Origin: Elusimicrobiota bacterium
Lineage (GTDB): Bacteria > Elusimicrobiota > Elusimicrobia > UBA1565 > UBA9628
Direction: 5' to 3'
Length of the DNA stretch: 43,098 nt
Assembly (NCBI GenBank): GCA_016212825.1
Contig: JACRDS010000053.1
Location: forward strand, 1-43,098
A model generated the notes under the pieces. The model was not told where the DNA came from and did no database searches. It saw only the letters and a program-made list of their open reading frames with translations. Shown here piece after piece: positions 31,552-40,069 of this stretch. The position numbers were made by a program, and so were the translations under genes. Each line of letters opens with the position of its first letter. The stretch's first letter is position 1.

Positions 31552-32961
31552 ATGCTCACCGGACTCTACGGAGGGTCGCTGGCATTGCTCACGGACCTGT
31601 ATCAGCTGACCATGGCCCAGGGCTACTGGAAGTCGGGCCTGGAGCGGCACGAGGCGGTGTTCCATCTCTACTTCCGGAAGAACCCCTATGCCGGCAGCTA
31701 TGCCCTGGCTGCCGGCCTGGGGCTGGCGGCGGAGTACCTGGAGCGCCTGCGCTTCACGGAGGACGACCTGGCCTACCTTGCGAGCCTGCCCGGTGACGGG
31801 CGGCCTCTCTTCGACCCCGGCTTCCTGGAGCGGCTGCGCGGCTTGCGGCTCACCGTGGACCTCGACGGCGTGCCGGAGGGCACGGCGGTCTTCGCGCCGG
31901 AGCCTCTGTTGCGGGTGCGGGGGGGGCTCCTGGAGTGCCAGCTCCTGGAGACCGCCCTGCTCAACATCGTGAACTTCCAGACCTTGATCGCGACCAAGGC
32001 CGCGCGCGTGGCTTCGGCCGCGCGGGGCGCGCCCGTGCTGGAGTTCGGGCTGCGCCGGGCCCAGGGCATCGACGGCGGCGTGGGCGCCAGTCGGGCGGCC
32101 TATATAGGAGGCTGCAGCGCGACTTCCAACGTTCTGGCCGGCAAGCTCCTGGGCATCCCGGTGCGCGGCACGCACGCGCATTCTTGGGTCATGGCGTTCT
32201 CCGACGAGCTGGAGGCCTTCTCGACCTACGCCGAGTCCGTGCCCGGGGACTGCGTGTTCCTGGTGGACACCTACGACACCTTGGAGGGGGTGCGCCATGC
32301 CATCGCGGTGGGCCGCAGGCTCAAGGAGCAGGGCCGCAGGCTGGCGGGCATCCGGCTCGACTCCGGGGACCTGGCGGCTCTCAGCATCGAGGCGCGGCGC
32401 CTGCTCGATGGGGCCGGCTTCCCGGACGCCTTCATCGCGGCTTCCGACGACCTCGACGAGGGCCGGATCGCCGCCCTCCTCCAGAAGGGCGCCCGCATCG
32501 CGGTCTGGGGCGTGGGCACGCGGCTGGTGACGGGAGACGGCCAGGGCGCTCTGGGCGGGGTCTACAAGCTCTCCGCCATCCGGCCGCCGGGCGGGGCCTG
32601 GCGGGACGTGGTCAAGGCTTCGGGGGACGGGGCCAAGGCTTCCTTCCCCGGCCTGCTGCAGGTGCGCCGGTCCTTCTGCGAAGGCCGGCCGGCGGGCGAC
32701 GAGATCTTCGACGTCCGCGACCTGCCGGAGGAGGCGGAGCACGGCCTGCTGGTCCCGGTGTTCCGCGGGGGGCGCCGGGTCCTGCCCGATGAGAGCCTGG
32801 CGGCGGCCCGGGAGCGGGCCCGGACGGGACTGGCCGCCCTGCCGTCCGGGCGCTATCCCGTGGCGTTGGCGGCGGGCCTGCGGGAGAGGCGCGCGGCCCT
32901 CCTCTCGGCCGCTGCCGGGGCGTTCGGCGGCAGAGATGGTTTCTCCCGGCTTAGTGTGTAG
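31552..32961 (+). CDS. pncB: Nicotinate phosphoribosyltransferase
   Basis: This 469-residue enzyme makes nicotinate mononucleotide from nicotinate and PRPP, using ATP. Motifs are [16 protein letters not shown] at the N-terminus, [23 protein letters not shown] (His that is phosphorylated in the family), [17 protein letters not shown] and [10 protein letters not shown]. Length is normal. A TAGGAGG site precedes the ATG. It is last in the PP2C operon, so NAD salvage is transcriptionally tied to the phosphosignalling genes. Its TAG forms part of the -10 element proposed for the next gene. Confidence 0.96.
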   Translation: MLTGLYGGSLALLTDLYQLTMAQGYWKSGLERHEAVFHLYFRKNPYAGSYALAAGLGLAAEYLERLRFTEDDLAYLASLPGDGRPLFDPGFLERLRGLRLTVDLDGVPEGTAVFAPEPLLRVRGGLLECQLLETALLNIVNFQTLIATKAARVASAARGAPVLEFGLRRAQGIDGGVGASRAAYIGGCSATSNVLAGKLLGIPVRGTHAHSWVMAFSDELEAFSTYAESVPGDCVFLVDTYDTLEGVRHAIAVGRRLKEQGRRLAGIRLDSGDLAALSIEARRLLDGAGFPDAFIAASDDLDEGRIAALLQKGARIAVWGVGTRLVTGDGQGALGGVYKLSAIRPPGGAWRDVVKASGDGAKASFPGLLQVRRSFCEGRPAGDEIFDVRDLPEEAEHGLLVPVFRGGRRVLPDESLAAARERARTGLAALPSGRYPVALAAGLRERRAALLSAAAGAFGGRDGFSRLSV

Positions 32962-32964
32962 TAT
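32959..32964 (+). promoter_or_regulatory. Possible -10 overlapping the pncB stop
   Basis: TAGTAT (its TAG is the pncB stop) is followed by 7 nt and ATG 32972, the start of a short open frame coupled to the membrane-protein gene. Confidence 0.3.
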
Positions 32965-32971
32965 CATACCG

Positions 32972-33007
32972 ATGGCCGACGGGATGACTCGCCGGCTGGA
33001 TAGATGA
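32972..33007 (+). CDS. Possible 11-residue leader peptide
   Basis: ATG at 32972 opens MADGMTRRLDR and stops at TGA 33005-33007, overlapping the ATG of the membrane protein at 33004 (ATGA). The membrane gene has no strong Shine-Dalgarno of its own, so translation could reach it by termination-reinitiation. The peptide has no attenuator-like amino-acid run. It may be chance. Confidence 0.3.
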   Translation: MADGMTRRLDR

Positions 33008-34596
33008 GCTATCACTCCTGCCGCTTGGCGTGGCGTTCGGAGTTGGCGCTCTTCTGCCTGTTGTTCCTGGCGGCCGCCTATTTCCAGCATCCCGAGGAGT
33101 ACGACAACTCGGCGAGCCGTTTCTACCTGCTGAGCGCGATGGTCGACGAAGGGCGCCTCGATATCGGGAGTTTCGCGGGACAGACCGTGGACGTGGCGCC
33201 GTACGCGGGGAAGACCTTCTCGAACAAGGCCATCGGGACACCCTTGCTGGCCGCGCCCGCTTATGCCTTCCTCAGAAAGGCGACGGGGCTGGGTCGGGGC
33301 GGGCCGCTGTCCCTGGAGGCGCGCTACGTCACGCGGGTGTGGGCGGTCGGCATCCCGTTCGCCCTGCAAGGGGTGGTGCTCTACCGGCTTCTCCTCCTCT
33401 TCGGGGCATTGCCAGGCGCGGCGTTCCTGGCCGCCCTGGCCTACGGCCTGGGCACCGTTGCCTGGCTGCACGCGACCCTCTTCAGCGGGCACCAGACGGC
33501 GGCAAGCTTCACTTTCTTCGCCTTCGCTTGGCTCGCGGCCTTGACCCGCCGGCCCGGGGCAGGCGTATGGGGTTGGCTGGGCGCGGGGCTGTGCGCGGGG
33601 CTGGGCGCCTTGGCCGATTATCTGGCGGGGTGGTGCGCGCTGGTCCTGGCCGTCTATGCCCTGGGGCGCGCCTCGCGGTGGAGCCAGCGGCAGGCGTTCC
33701 TGGGGGGGCTGGCGGTCTGCGCCGGCGTGCTGGCGGCGTACAATGCGGCGTGCTTCGGTTCGCCGTTCACCCTCGCCTATGTCCATATGGGCCGCCATTT
33801 CGCGGCGGGCACGGGCCAGGGGATCTTCGGCGTGGGCTGGCCGCGGGCGGACGCCTTGCTGGGGGTCTTGGCCTCCCCGGCGCGGGGGGTGTTCTTCATC
33901 ATGCCCGTCCTGCTGTCGTGCTTGCCGGGCTTCGTCGCCATGCTCGGCCGGCCCAGGCTTCGCGCCGAGGGGTGGGTCTGCCTGGCCGTCGCCGGCGGAC
34001 TGGTCCTGGTCAACGCGGGCTATTTCTCCTGGCAGGGAGGGTGGACCTTCGGGCCCCGCTATGTGGTCTGCGCGCTGCCCTTCCTGGTCTTGCCCGCGGC
34101 CTTCGCGTTCGACCGGCTGTGGTTCTTCCCGCTGTTCCTCCTCTCCGCGGGGCAGATATTCTCGGCCGTGGCCGTGACGCCGAATGTCCCGGAGTATGTG
34201 CGCAATCCGTTGGTGGAGACGATGCGGCCGTTGTGGGGCTATGGGGCCGGCGCGTTGAACCTGGGCTTGGGCTTGGGGTTCGTCGGGGTCTGGGCCGCGC
34301 TGCCGCTGTGGGCCGCCGTGGGCGCGTTGGCATGGTGGGGGTGGCCGGGGGGGAAGTGGGAGGTCGGGCGGCGGGCCTGGCGGTGGGTGTATGGGCTGGG
34401 ATTCGCGGCGGTGGTTCTGAGCCTGGCATCGCTGCGCTCGCCTTCCGCGGGGAAAGTGCATGCGTGCAACGCGAAGTTGCTGAGGGACATGCACGCCCAA
34501 GTGCCGGGTGACGCCTTGAACGAGGCGGCGGCGCGGGAGGCGAGGCTGGCGCAGGAGGATGGGGAGGGGCGCTTCCTGAGTGAGGGGGCGCGCTGA
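33004..34596 (+). CDS. Polytopic membrane protein, GT-C/PMT-like
   Basis: This 530-residue protein has about 11-12 hydrophobic helices. The first large loop (residues 30-75) begins FQHPEEYDNSASRFYLLSAM and includes DEGRLDIGSFAGQT and KTFSNKAIGTPLLAAP. That is a loop type common to PMT/ArnT-like glycosyltransferases in many bacteria, with an acidic pair that could be catalytic. WTFGPRYVVCALPFLVLPAAF near residue 350 also fits this family. The C-terminal 60 residues are soluble. It would transfer a sugar from a polyprenyl-phosphate donor on the periplasmic side; donor and acceptor are unknown. It may be read from the pncB operon or from the weak promoter at 32959. Confidence 0.75.
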   Translation: MSYHSCRLAWRSELALFCLLFLAAAYFQHPEEYDNSASRFYLLSAMVDEGRLDIGSFAGQTVDVAPYAGKTFSNKAIGTPLLAAPAYAFLRKATGLGRGGPLSLEARYVTRVWAVGIPFALQGVVLYRLLLLFGALPGAAFLAALAYGLGTVAWLHATLFSGHQTAASFTFFAFAWLAALTRRPGAGVWGWLGAGLCAGLGALADYLAGWCALVLAVYALGRASRWSQRQAFLGGLAVCAGVLAAYNAACFGSPFTLAYVHMGRHFAAGTGQGIFGVGWPRADALLGVLASPARGVFFIMPVLLSCLPGFVAMLGRPRLRAEGWVCLAVAGGLVLVNAGYFSWQGGWTFGPRYVVCALPFLVLPAAFAFDRLWFFPLFLLSAGQIFSAVAVTPNVPEYVRNPLVETMRPLWGYGAGALNLGLGLGFVGVWAALPLWAAVGALAWWGWPGGKWEVGRRAWRWVYGLGFAAVVLSLASLRSPSAGKVHACNAKLLRDMHAQVPGDALNEAAAREARLAQEDGEGRFLSEGAR

Positions 34597-34686
34597 GATG
34601 TGTCCCCTGGCCGGTCCGTCTCGAGGCCGATCCGCACTCGGCCGCTGCGGCGTCTGAGGCGGAGAGTCCGGGCCGTGCGGGTTTGC

Positions 34687-34692
34687 TACCAT
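34687..34692 (+). promoter_or_regulatory. -10 element for the 34699 gene, leaderless geometry
   Basis: TACCAT is followed by 6 nt (CTTTCC) and GTG 34699, where a signal-like hydrophobic sequence begins. An alternative GTG at 34675 has GGAGAG 9 nt upstream. Confidence 0.3.
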
Positions 34693-34698
34693 CTTTCC

Positions 34699-37524
34699 GT
34701 GCTGCTCTGGATCTGCGTGACGGCGCTCTGCGCGACGGGGGATCTGGGGCCGCGGCTCATGGCCCAGACTCCGGCCGGAGCCGGAGAGGACGAGCTTGAA
34801 GGCGTCCGCTACGTGCTCGATGGCGGATTCCTGGATCCGGGGCGGACGTTCCGGGCTCCGGATCTCGTCGCGACTGTCGCCGTCCTCCCGCCCTTGAGCA
34901 AGAAGGACCCGCAGCTCCATCAGCGAATCCGGCAGGCTCTCCGGCATCATCTGCGGGCCGAAGCCGAGCCGCTGATGGACTACCTGGCGCTCTACGCCTC
35001 CGACCCCTGCCGGGAGCGCCACGTGCGGATGAACCTGGACCGCCCCAGCTTCCCGGACTTCTATCAAAGGGCCGTCGTGGCCGGCAGCCTCTTCAGCCGA
35101 GCCTGCTCCGACATGAGGCGCCGGGACCACCAGGCCGCCCGCAGGCGCCTCGACGAGGCGATCCATCTCGACCCGAGAGTCCTCGACGCCTATCGCCATC
35201 GGGCCGTCCTGGAGTCGCTCCTGGGGCAGGACGAGGCGGCCGGCCTGGACTATGCCGAGGGAGGCAAGGCGCTGCCAGGCGCCCCCCCGGCCCGGGCCGG
35301 AGAGTGCCGCTGCTTCCCCGGCTTCGCGGCCGAGGCCCGGCACCTGGAGCGGAGGCTGCGGCAAGGACGGGAGCTCAAGGAAGCGGGGATCGCCTTGTAC
35401 CTCAAGGGGCAATTGGCCGCCGCGGCCGACAGGTTCAGCGGCGCTGTCTCCCGCGCCCCAGCCGACCTCGAGGCCTATCAGAGCCGAGCGGTCGTCCGGG
35501 AGGCTCTGGGAGACCCGGCCGGAGCGCTGGCGGATTACGCCAAGGTCGTCGCCCTGTCCGCGCGGCGCCCCGAATTCCGGGCCTCGGCCTTGTGGAACCT
35601 GTCGCGGCTGCGCGAACGGAACGGCGATCTCGCCGGCGCGCGGAGGGACTTGAGGCAGGGCTTGAGCGAGGCCCAGTCGGACTGGCCTCAGCGGCGGCCC
35701 GCGCTGCGCCGGCTGAGGATTCTGGGGATGCGGCTGCTGCTGCGCGGGAGCCTGTCGGAAGCCGGAGACCTGCTGAGAGGCGCGCCGGGAGGGATCCGGG
35801 GCCTCTTCACCGCGGCCGGCGCGGCCATGAGGCGCGGAGGGGCGGCGGCCGGCGGAGCCGCGCGGCGGCTCGCCGACCCGCATCACGCGCAGTTCGCCCT
35901 GGTCAGCCTCCTGCTGGCGGCCCTGGTCGCGAGCGGGATCGGGACTGCGGTGAGGTCGCGGTTCTGGCGGCTCCTGCCGAGGGACGAATTGATCGGACTG
36001 CTCGCCTGCCTCGCGCTCGCCGCCGTCGTGCGGGCCTGCGCCCAGACGTTCCCATCCGACGCCGTCCTGGCCTCCTCGCAAGGCTCGTACATAGGCCCCG
36101 CGACCCACCGCTGGGGCCCGGCCTTCAGCGCCCTCCTGCATCTGCTCTACCTGTTCGCGCCCGGCAACGTGGAGACGGTCGCCAGGCTCAACGTCGTCGT
36201 CGGCACGCTGACGGCGGCGCTCGTCTTCGCGTTCACGGCGGCGTACTTCGAAGACCGGCTGGCCGCGTTCTCGGCCGCGGCGGTCCTGGCCTGCCAGCCG
36301 GTCCTGGCCCGCTACAGCGCCTCCGACTCGAACTTCGTGCTGCTGACCTTCTGCCTGTTCCTGGCCTGCCTCTTCATGACGCTCTGGAGCCGCCGCGGGC
36401 CGGACTCCCTGCTCCTGCAGGCGATAGGATGGATGGCGGTCGCGGCGAACATCCGCGGCGAAGCGGTCTCCTACGCCGCCGTCCTGCCCCTCATCCTCGT
36501 CGGAGCCGGCGGGCCTCCGTGCCGCGCGAAGCTCGCGAGATCGCTGCCGGCGGTCCTCGTGGGCGGGCTGCTCCTCCTGTATCCCGCCGGCATCCTCCTC
36601 ACGGAGCTCTTCTCCGCGCAGGGGCATCGCGGCTTCATCTCCCCGCTGGGCTTGGCGCAGGCCTTCTTCCTGAGCCGGCACTCCCCGTCCGCCATCGCCG
36701 GCGCGGCCGTGCTGGGCGCGGTCGGGACCCTGGCCGCGCAGCCTCGGAGAGCCGCCTGTTTCCTGCTGGCGCTGGCCGTGGTCTCCCTGCCCACCGGCTT
36801 CCAGGCCCGCGCGGACACCGAGATCCTGCACCGCCACGTCCTGCCGCATCTGGCGGCGTGGTGCGTCTTCGCCGGCTGCGGGTTCAGCGTGGCGGCGGCC
36901 CTCTGCGGCCGGCTGCGCGGGCTCGCGCAGGGACCGCCCCCCTGGGCCGCGGCGGCGGTCCTGGCGTTCGTGCTCGCGGTTTCCGCGCCTTGCTGGGGCT
37001 TCCTGACCAAGACCTGGACCCATGCCCTGGAATACGAGTTCATCGCCGCCCACCTGGGGCGCGTCCCCGAGGACTGCCTGATGGTCGCGCCCGCCGTGGA
37101 GGGTACCGGCCTGTTCATCACCCCCGACCTGTCGAGCCAGGTGGGTCTGCGGCATCGCTGGCTGGCGGCGGCGCGTCTGCTGGGCCTGCCCGCGGACCGC
37201 TGCGCGGTGTTCTACCGCGCCGCGGCCTGCCGGGATAGGCGGGCGCTCGGCTGGTCCGGCGGCGAGCATCCCGCTTGCCGGGGGCTGAGCGAGCGCTTCG
37301 ACCTCGAGCCGCTCTGGACGGCCTCGCTGCCGGCGCTCCCTTACGCCTGGGAGGACTACGGGACGGATCCAGTCCCAGTCGGGTTCTATCGGATCAAAGC
37401 CAAGCGGCCGTCCCTCCGCTCCGGGGAGCCCGGGTCCCCGGGGAGCCGGAGGATGGACGGGATCCGGGTCGGGGCGCCGAGCGAGAGACCGATGATGGGG
37501 GACAACGAGGCGTGGGGGAGATGA
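34699..37524 (+). CDS. TPR and GT-C-like membrane fusion protein
   Basis: From GTG 34699 the protein has 941 residues. The first 16 are hydrophobic (MLLWICVTALCATGD). Residues about 110-350 hold tetratricopeptide-like repeats (LDEAIHLDPRVLDAYRHRAV, FSGAVSRAPADLEAYQSRAV). Residues about 385-790 form 10 or more transmembrane helices. RACAQTFPSDAVLASS and ACQPVLARYSASDSNFV are loops of PMT/GT-C type with Asp near the membrane. The C-terminal 150 residues are soluble. No definite catalytic signature is seen. Start alternatives are GTG 34675 (Shine-Dalgarno supported) and ATG 34600. It converges with the SGNH gene, 30 bp between stops. Confidence 0.75.
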   Translation: MLLWICVTALCATGDLGPRLMAQTPAGAGEDELEGVRYVLDGGFLDPGRTFRAPDLVATVAVLPPLSKKDPQLHQRIRQALRHHLRAEAEPLMDYLALYASDPCRERHVRMNLDRPSFPDFYQRAVVAGSLFSRACSDMRRRDHQAARRRLDEAIHLDPRVLDAYRHRAVLESLLGQDEAAGLDYAEGGKALPGAPPARAGECRCFPGFAAEARHLERRLRQGRELKEAGIALYLKGQLAAAADRFSGAVSRAPADLEAYQSRAVVREALGDPAGALADYAKVVALSARRPEFRASALWNLSRLRERNGDLAGARRDLRQGLSEAQSDWPQRRPALRRLRILGMRLLLRGSLSEAGDLLRGAPGGIRGLFTAAGAAMRRGGAAAGGAARRLADPHHAQFALVSLLLAALVASGIGTAVRSRFWRLLPRDELIGLLACLALAAVVRACAQTFPSDAVLASSQGSYIGPATHRWGPAFSALLHLLYLFAPGNVETVARLNVVVGTLTAALVFAFTAAYFEDRLAAFSAAAVLACQPVLARYSASDSNFVLLTFCLFLACLFMTLWSRRGPDSLLLQAIGWMAVAANIRGEAVSYAAVLPLILVGAGGPPCRAKLARSLPAVLVGGLLLLYPAGILLTELFSAQGHRGFISPLGLAQAFFLSRHSPSAIAGAAVLGAVGTLAAQPRRAACFLLALAVVSLPTGFQARADTEILHRHVLPHLAAWCVFAGCGFSVAAALCGRLRGLAQGPPPWAAAAVLAFVLAVSAPCWGFLTKTWTHALEYEFIAAHLGRVPEDCLMVAPAVEGTGLFITPDLSSQVGLRHRWLAAARLLGLPADRCAVFYRAAACRDRRALGWSGGEHPACRGLSERFDLEPLWTASLPALPYAWEDYGTDPVPVGFYRIKAKRPSLRSGEPGSPGSRRMDGIRVGAPSERPMMGDNEAWGR

Positions 37525-37554
37525 CTCTGCTCCTCAGCGCCCTGGCGAGGCCGG

Positions 37555-38868
37555 TCAGCGCGGGCTCTGCCTCGCCAGCTTGACCTGCTTCGCGAGCATG
37601 TCGGCATGCCGGGCGTAGAGCTCGGCCTGCTCCCCGAAGTTGACGGCGTCCACGGGAGTGCGCGCGCTCAGCAACCGGCTCACCAGCCACTTCGCTTTCT
37701 TCGCCAGATAGAGCCGCCGCAGGCGCCGCTGCTGTCCGCTGAGGAACGGGGACAGGGGGGCATCCTCCAGGGCCAGAGGGCCGCCGCCGAGGTCCAGGTC
37801 GGCCTGCAGGCGTTTGGCCACCTCGAAGGCCACGAGGCGGTTCCCCGTCAGGGTCAGATGGCAGTAGTCGAGGAACAGGTCGGAGCCCGGGATGCCGTCT
37901 TTGGCGTAGCCGAACAGGATCCGCTCCATGTCGATGACCCGGGTCTGGCGCCCGCGGGTGCGCCGGATCTCGTCGTTCCAGGACGACCGCATCCGGAAGA
38001 ACGAGCGGTCCAGGTCTTTGGCGCGCAGGAAAGCCTTCCTCGCGGCCGGGAAGTCGCGGGCGGCCTCCCACGTGCAGCCGAGCAGGAACCAGTCGAGAGG
38101 GTCGTCCGGACGCCGCCGGCCCTGGGTCCAACGGATGCCGCGCCCCGCCAGGGCGATCCGCGCCGACACCTCGGCCCGCGGGCCGTCGGTCTGGGGCATC
38201 CAGGCGCGCAGGTTGTTCGGGACGGTCAGGATATAGGTCGGCAGGCGGCCGCTTTCCGCCAGACGGGCCAGGTCGTCGAGCCGCTTCCGGAGCCGGCGGC
38301 CGATGCCGTCCACGATCCCCTGGATGCCCGGGCCCGCGATGTCGCCCGAGGGGCGCTCATTGTTCCCCTCCAGGACGAGCACGATATCGGCCTGGCCCGA
38401 CTCGACCACCTCGCGCATCGTCTCCACGCTGACGCCGAAATCGCCGGCGCCTTTCGCCGCGTTGATGACCCGCACGGACTTCCGGGGCATCAGACGCTGA
38501 AGGTACTCCCGCAGCCAGGTCGATAGGCCGCCTTCGTTGGGCATCCGGAAGAAGAGGTCGGCCGCGGCGTTGAGGTCCTGATGGACGTAGGGAGTCCCCA
38601 TGGCCTGGGAGCTCCCGATGACGAAGACCCGGAATTCCAGCGGGGGCTTGCGGCAGGGGAAGGACTGCGCCACCATCGCGGGGTCGGCGGTGCGGCAGAC
38701 GTCGCCGTCCCGGGAGAACGACGCCCCCGAGCCGGTCGCGCGCCAGGCGCGCCGGGCCTGATGCATGTCCCACAGGATGGCGCCCAGGACCGCGGCCAGG
38801 GCCGCGGCCGCCAACACGAGCGCGGCCAGGGCCGCGCGGCATGCCGCTGCGAGCGCCGGTCTGAGCAT
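37555..38868 (-). CDS. Membrane-anchored SGNH/GDSL hydrolase-like protein
   Basis: This 437-residue protein has one N-terminal transmembrane helix (MLRPALAAACRAALAALVLAA). An SGNH-type fold follows: VFVIGSSQAMG (block I Ser) near residue 85, block III-like LVLEGNNE near residue 165, and DYCHLTLTGN (block V Asp-x-x-His) near residue 335. SGNH enzymes in this setting are often O-acetyl esterases or transferases acting on surface glycans. A TPR-like DWFLLGCTWEAARDFPAARKAF segment sits before block V. ATG 38868 lies 6 nt after TATGAT; ATG 38889 would add seven residues. Confidence 0.78.
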   Translation of the reverse strand: MLRPALAAACRAALAALVLAAAALAAVLGAILWDMHQARRAWRATGSGASFSRDGDVCRTADPAMVAQSFPCRKPPLEFRVFVIGSSQAMGTPYVHQDLNAAADLFFRMPNEGGLSTWLREYLQRLMPRKSVRVINAAKGAGDFGVSVETMREVVESGQADIVLVLEGNNERPSGDIAGPGIQGIVDGIGRRLRKRLDDLARLAESGRLPTYILTVPNNLRAWMPQTDGPRAEVSARIALAGRGIRWTQGRRRPDDPLDWFLLGCTWEAARDFPAARKAFLRAKDLDRSFFRMRSSWNDEIRRTRGRQTRVIDMERILFGYAKDGIPGSDLFLDYCHLTLTGNRLVAFEVAKRLQADLDLGGGPLALEDAPLSPFLSGQQRRLRRLYLAKKAKWLVSRLLSARTPVDAVNFGEQAELYARHADMLAKQVKLARQSPR

Positions 38869-38874
38869 ATCCTT

Positions 38875-38880
38875 ATCATA
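38875..38880 (-). promoter_or_regulatory. -10 element for the SGNH gene, leaderless geometry
   Basis: TATGAT on the minus strand is followed by AAGGAT and ATG 38868. The six-base spacer also resembles a ribosome site but is too close to the start to act as one. Confidence 0.35.
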
Positions 38881-38900
38881 GCAATCCATCGACTATGCGA

Positions 38901-38906
38901 TATAAT
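38901..38906 (+). promoter_or_regulatory. -10 element of the M29 aminopeptidase gene
   Basis: TATAAT is followed by a 21-nt leader carrying AGGAGGAG at 38916-38923, then ATG 38928. It is divergent to the SGNH promoter. Confidence 0.5.
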
Positions 38907-38927
38907 AGACCGGACAGGAGGAGACCT

Positions 38928-40061
38928 ATGAAAGACCCGCGCCACGAAGCCCTCGCCAGGATACTCGTCGACTACTCCACCGCCCTCAAGAAGGGGGAGA
39001 CCCTCTACCTCGAGGTCAAGGGCAAGGACACCCTGGAGCTGGCAAAAATCGTGCTGCGCCGCGCCACGGAGAAGGGCGCGACCACCTTCTGGTTCTACAA
39101 CGACGAGTCCCTGCTGCGCCAGTTCGCGGGCCGCGCGTCCGAGGCCCAGTTCCAGCGCCTGGCCCACCTGCACCTGGGCCTGATGAAGCAGGCCGACGCC
39201 TACATCGGCATCCGCGGCTCGGACAACCCCTTCGACATGGCGGACCTGCCCGGCAGGCAGATGGGGATGCTCCAGTCCATCTTCTTCAAGCGGGTGCACA
39301 TGAAGCAGCGCATCCCGCACACGCGCTGGGTCGTGCTGCGCTACCCCAACAACGCCATGGCCCAGCTCGCCAAGACCTCGCAGGAGTCCTTCGAGGACTT
39401 CTACTTCGACGTCTGCTGCGCGGACTACGCCAAGATGGACAAGGCCATGGACAGGCTCGCGGCCCTGATGCGGCGCACGGACCGGGTGCGCCTGACCGGC
39501 AAGGGCACCGACCTCTCCTTCTCCGTCAAGGGCATGCCGCCCATCAAGTGCGCGGGCAGGCTCAACATCCCGGACGGCGAGATCTACACCGCCCCGGTCA
39601 AGGACTCGGTCAACGGCACGATCCGCTACAATACCCCGACCTTGCACGACGGCATCGTCTACCACGGCGTCACTTTGACCTTCGCAAAGGGCCGCATCGT
39701 CAAGGCCTCGGCCGACGCCGACAGCGACAAGCTCAACGAGGTGCTCGATACCGACGCCGGGGCCCGCTACGTGGGCGAGTTCGCCATCGGGGTCAACCCC
39801 TTCATCCGCGAGCCCATGCTCGACACGCTCTTCGACGAGAAGATCGCGGGCTCCTTCCACTTCACGCCGGGCAACGCCTACGACGACGCGGACAACGGCA
39901 ACCGCTCCGCCGTGCACTGGGACATGGTCTTCATCCAGCGGCCCGAGTACGGCGGGGGCGAGATGTGGTTCGACGGCAAGCTCGTGCGCAAGGACGGCGT
40001 GTTCACGGACCGGGCCCTGGAGGCCATGTTCTCCAAGGCGAGCCTGGGCCGCAAGCGCTGA
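38928..40061 (+). CDS. M29-family aminopeptidase
   Basis: This 377-residue protein is related to thermophilic aminopeptidase T/AmpS (M29). Metal-site segments are NIPDGEIYTAP near residue 217, GVNPFIREPMLD, GSFHFTPGNAYDD with its His, and SAVHWDMVF with His and Asp near residue 325. Family members are cytoplasmic dimetal exopeptidases that remove N-terminal residues. Length is slightly short of the usual 405-415. The start is fixed by AGGAGGAG. The next gene begins 8 nt after the stop, so the operon is M29, membrane protein, mfd. Confidence 0.93.
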   Translation: MKDPRHEALARILVDYSTALKKGETLYLEVKGKDTLELAKIVLRRATEKGATTFWFYNDESLLRQFAGRASEAQFQRLAHLHLGLMKQADAYIGIRGSDNPFDMADLPGRQMGMLQSIFFKRVHMKQRIPHTRWVVLRYPNNAMAQLAKTSQESFEDFYFDVCCADYAKMDKAMDRLAALMRRTDRVRLTGKGTDLSFSVKGMPPIKCAGRLNIPDGEIYTAPVKDSVNGTIRYNTPTLHDGIVYHGVTLTFAKGRIVKASADADSDKLNEVLDTDAGARYVGEFAIGVNPFIREPMLDTLFDEKIAGSFHFTPGNAYDDADNGNRSAVHWDMVFIQRPEYGGGEMWFDGKLVRKDGVFTDRALEAMFSKASLGRKR

Positions 40062-40069
40062 GCCCCGGG

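Noticed and set aside
31147-37269. A 2040-codon open frame on the minus strand
   Set aside because: It lies antisense to the vWA protein, pncB and two membrane-protein genes, is rich in Arg, Gly, Gln and Pro, and has no domain. It is a by-product of the high GC content.
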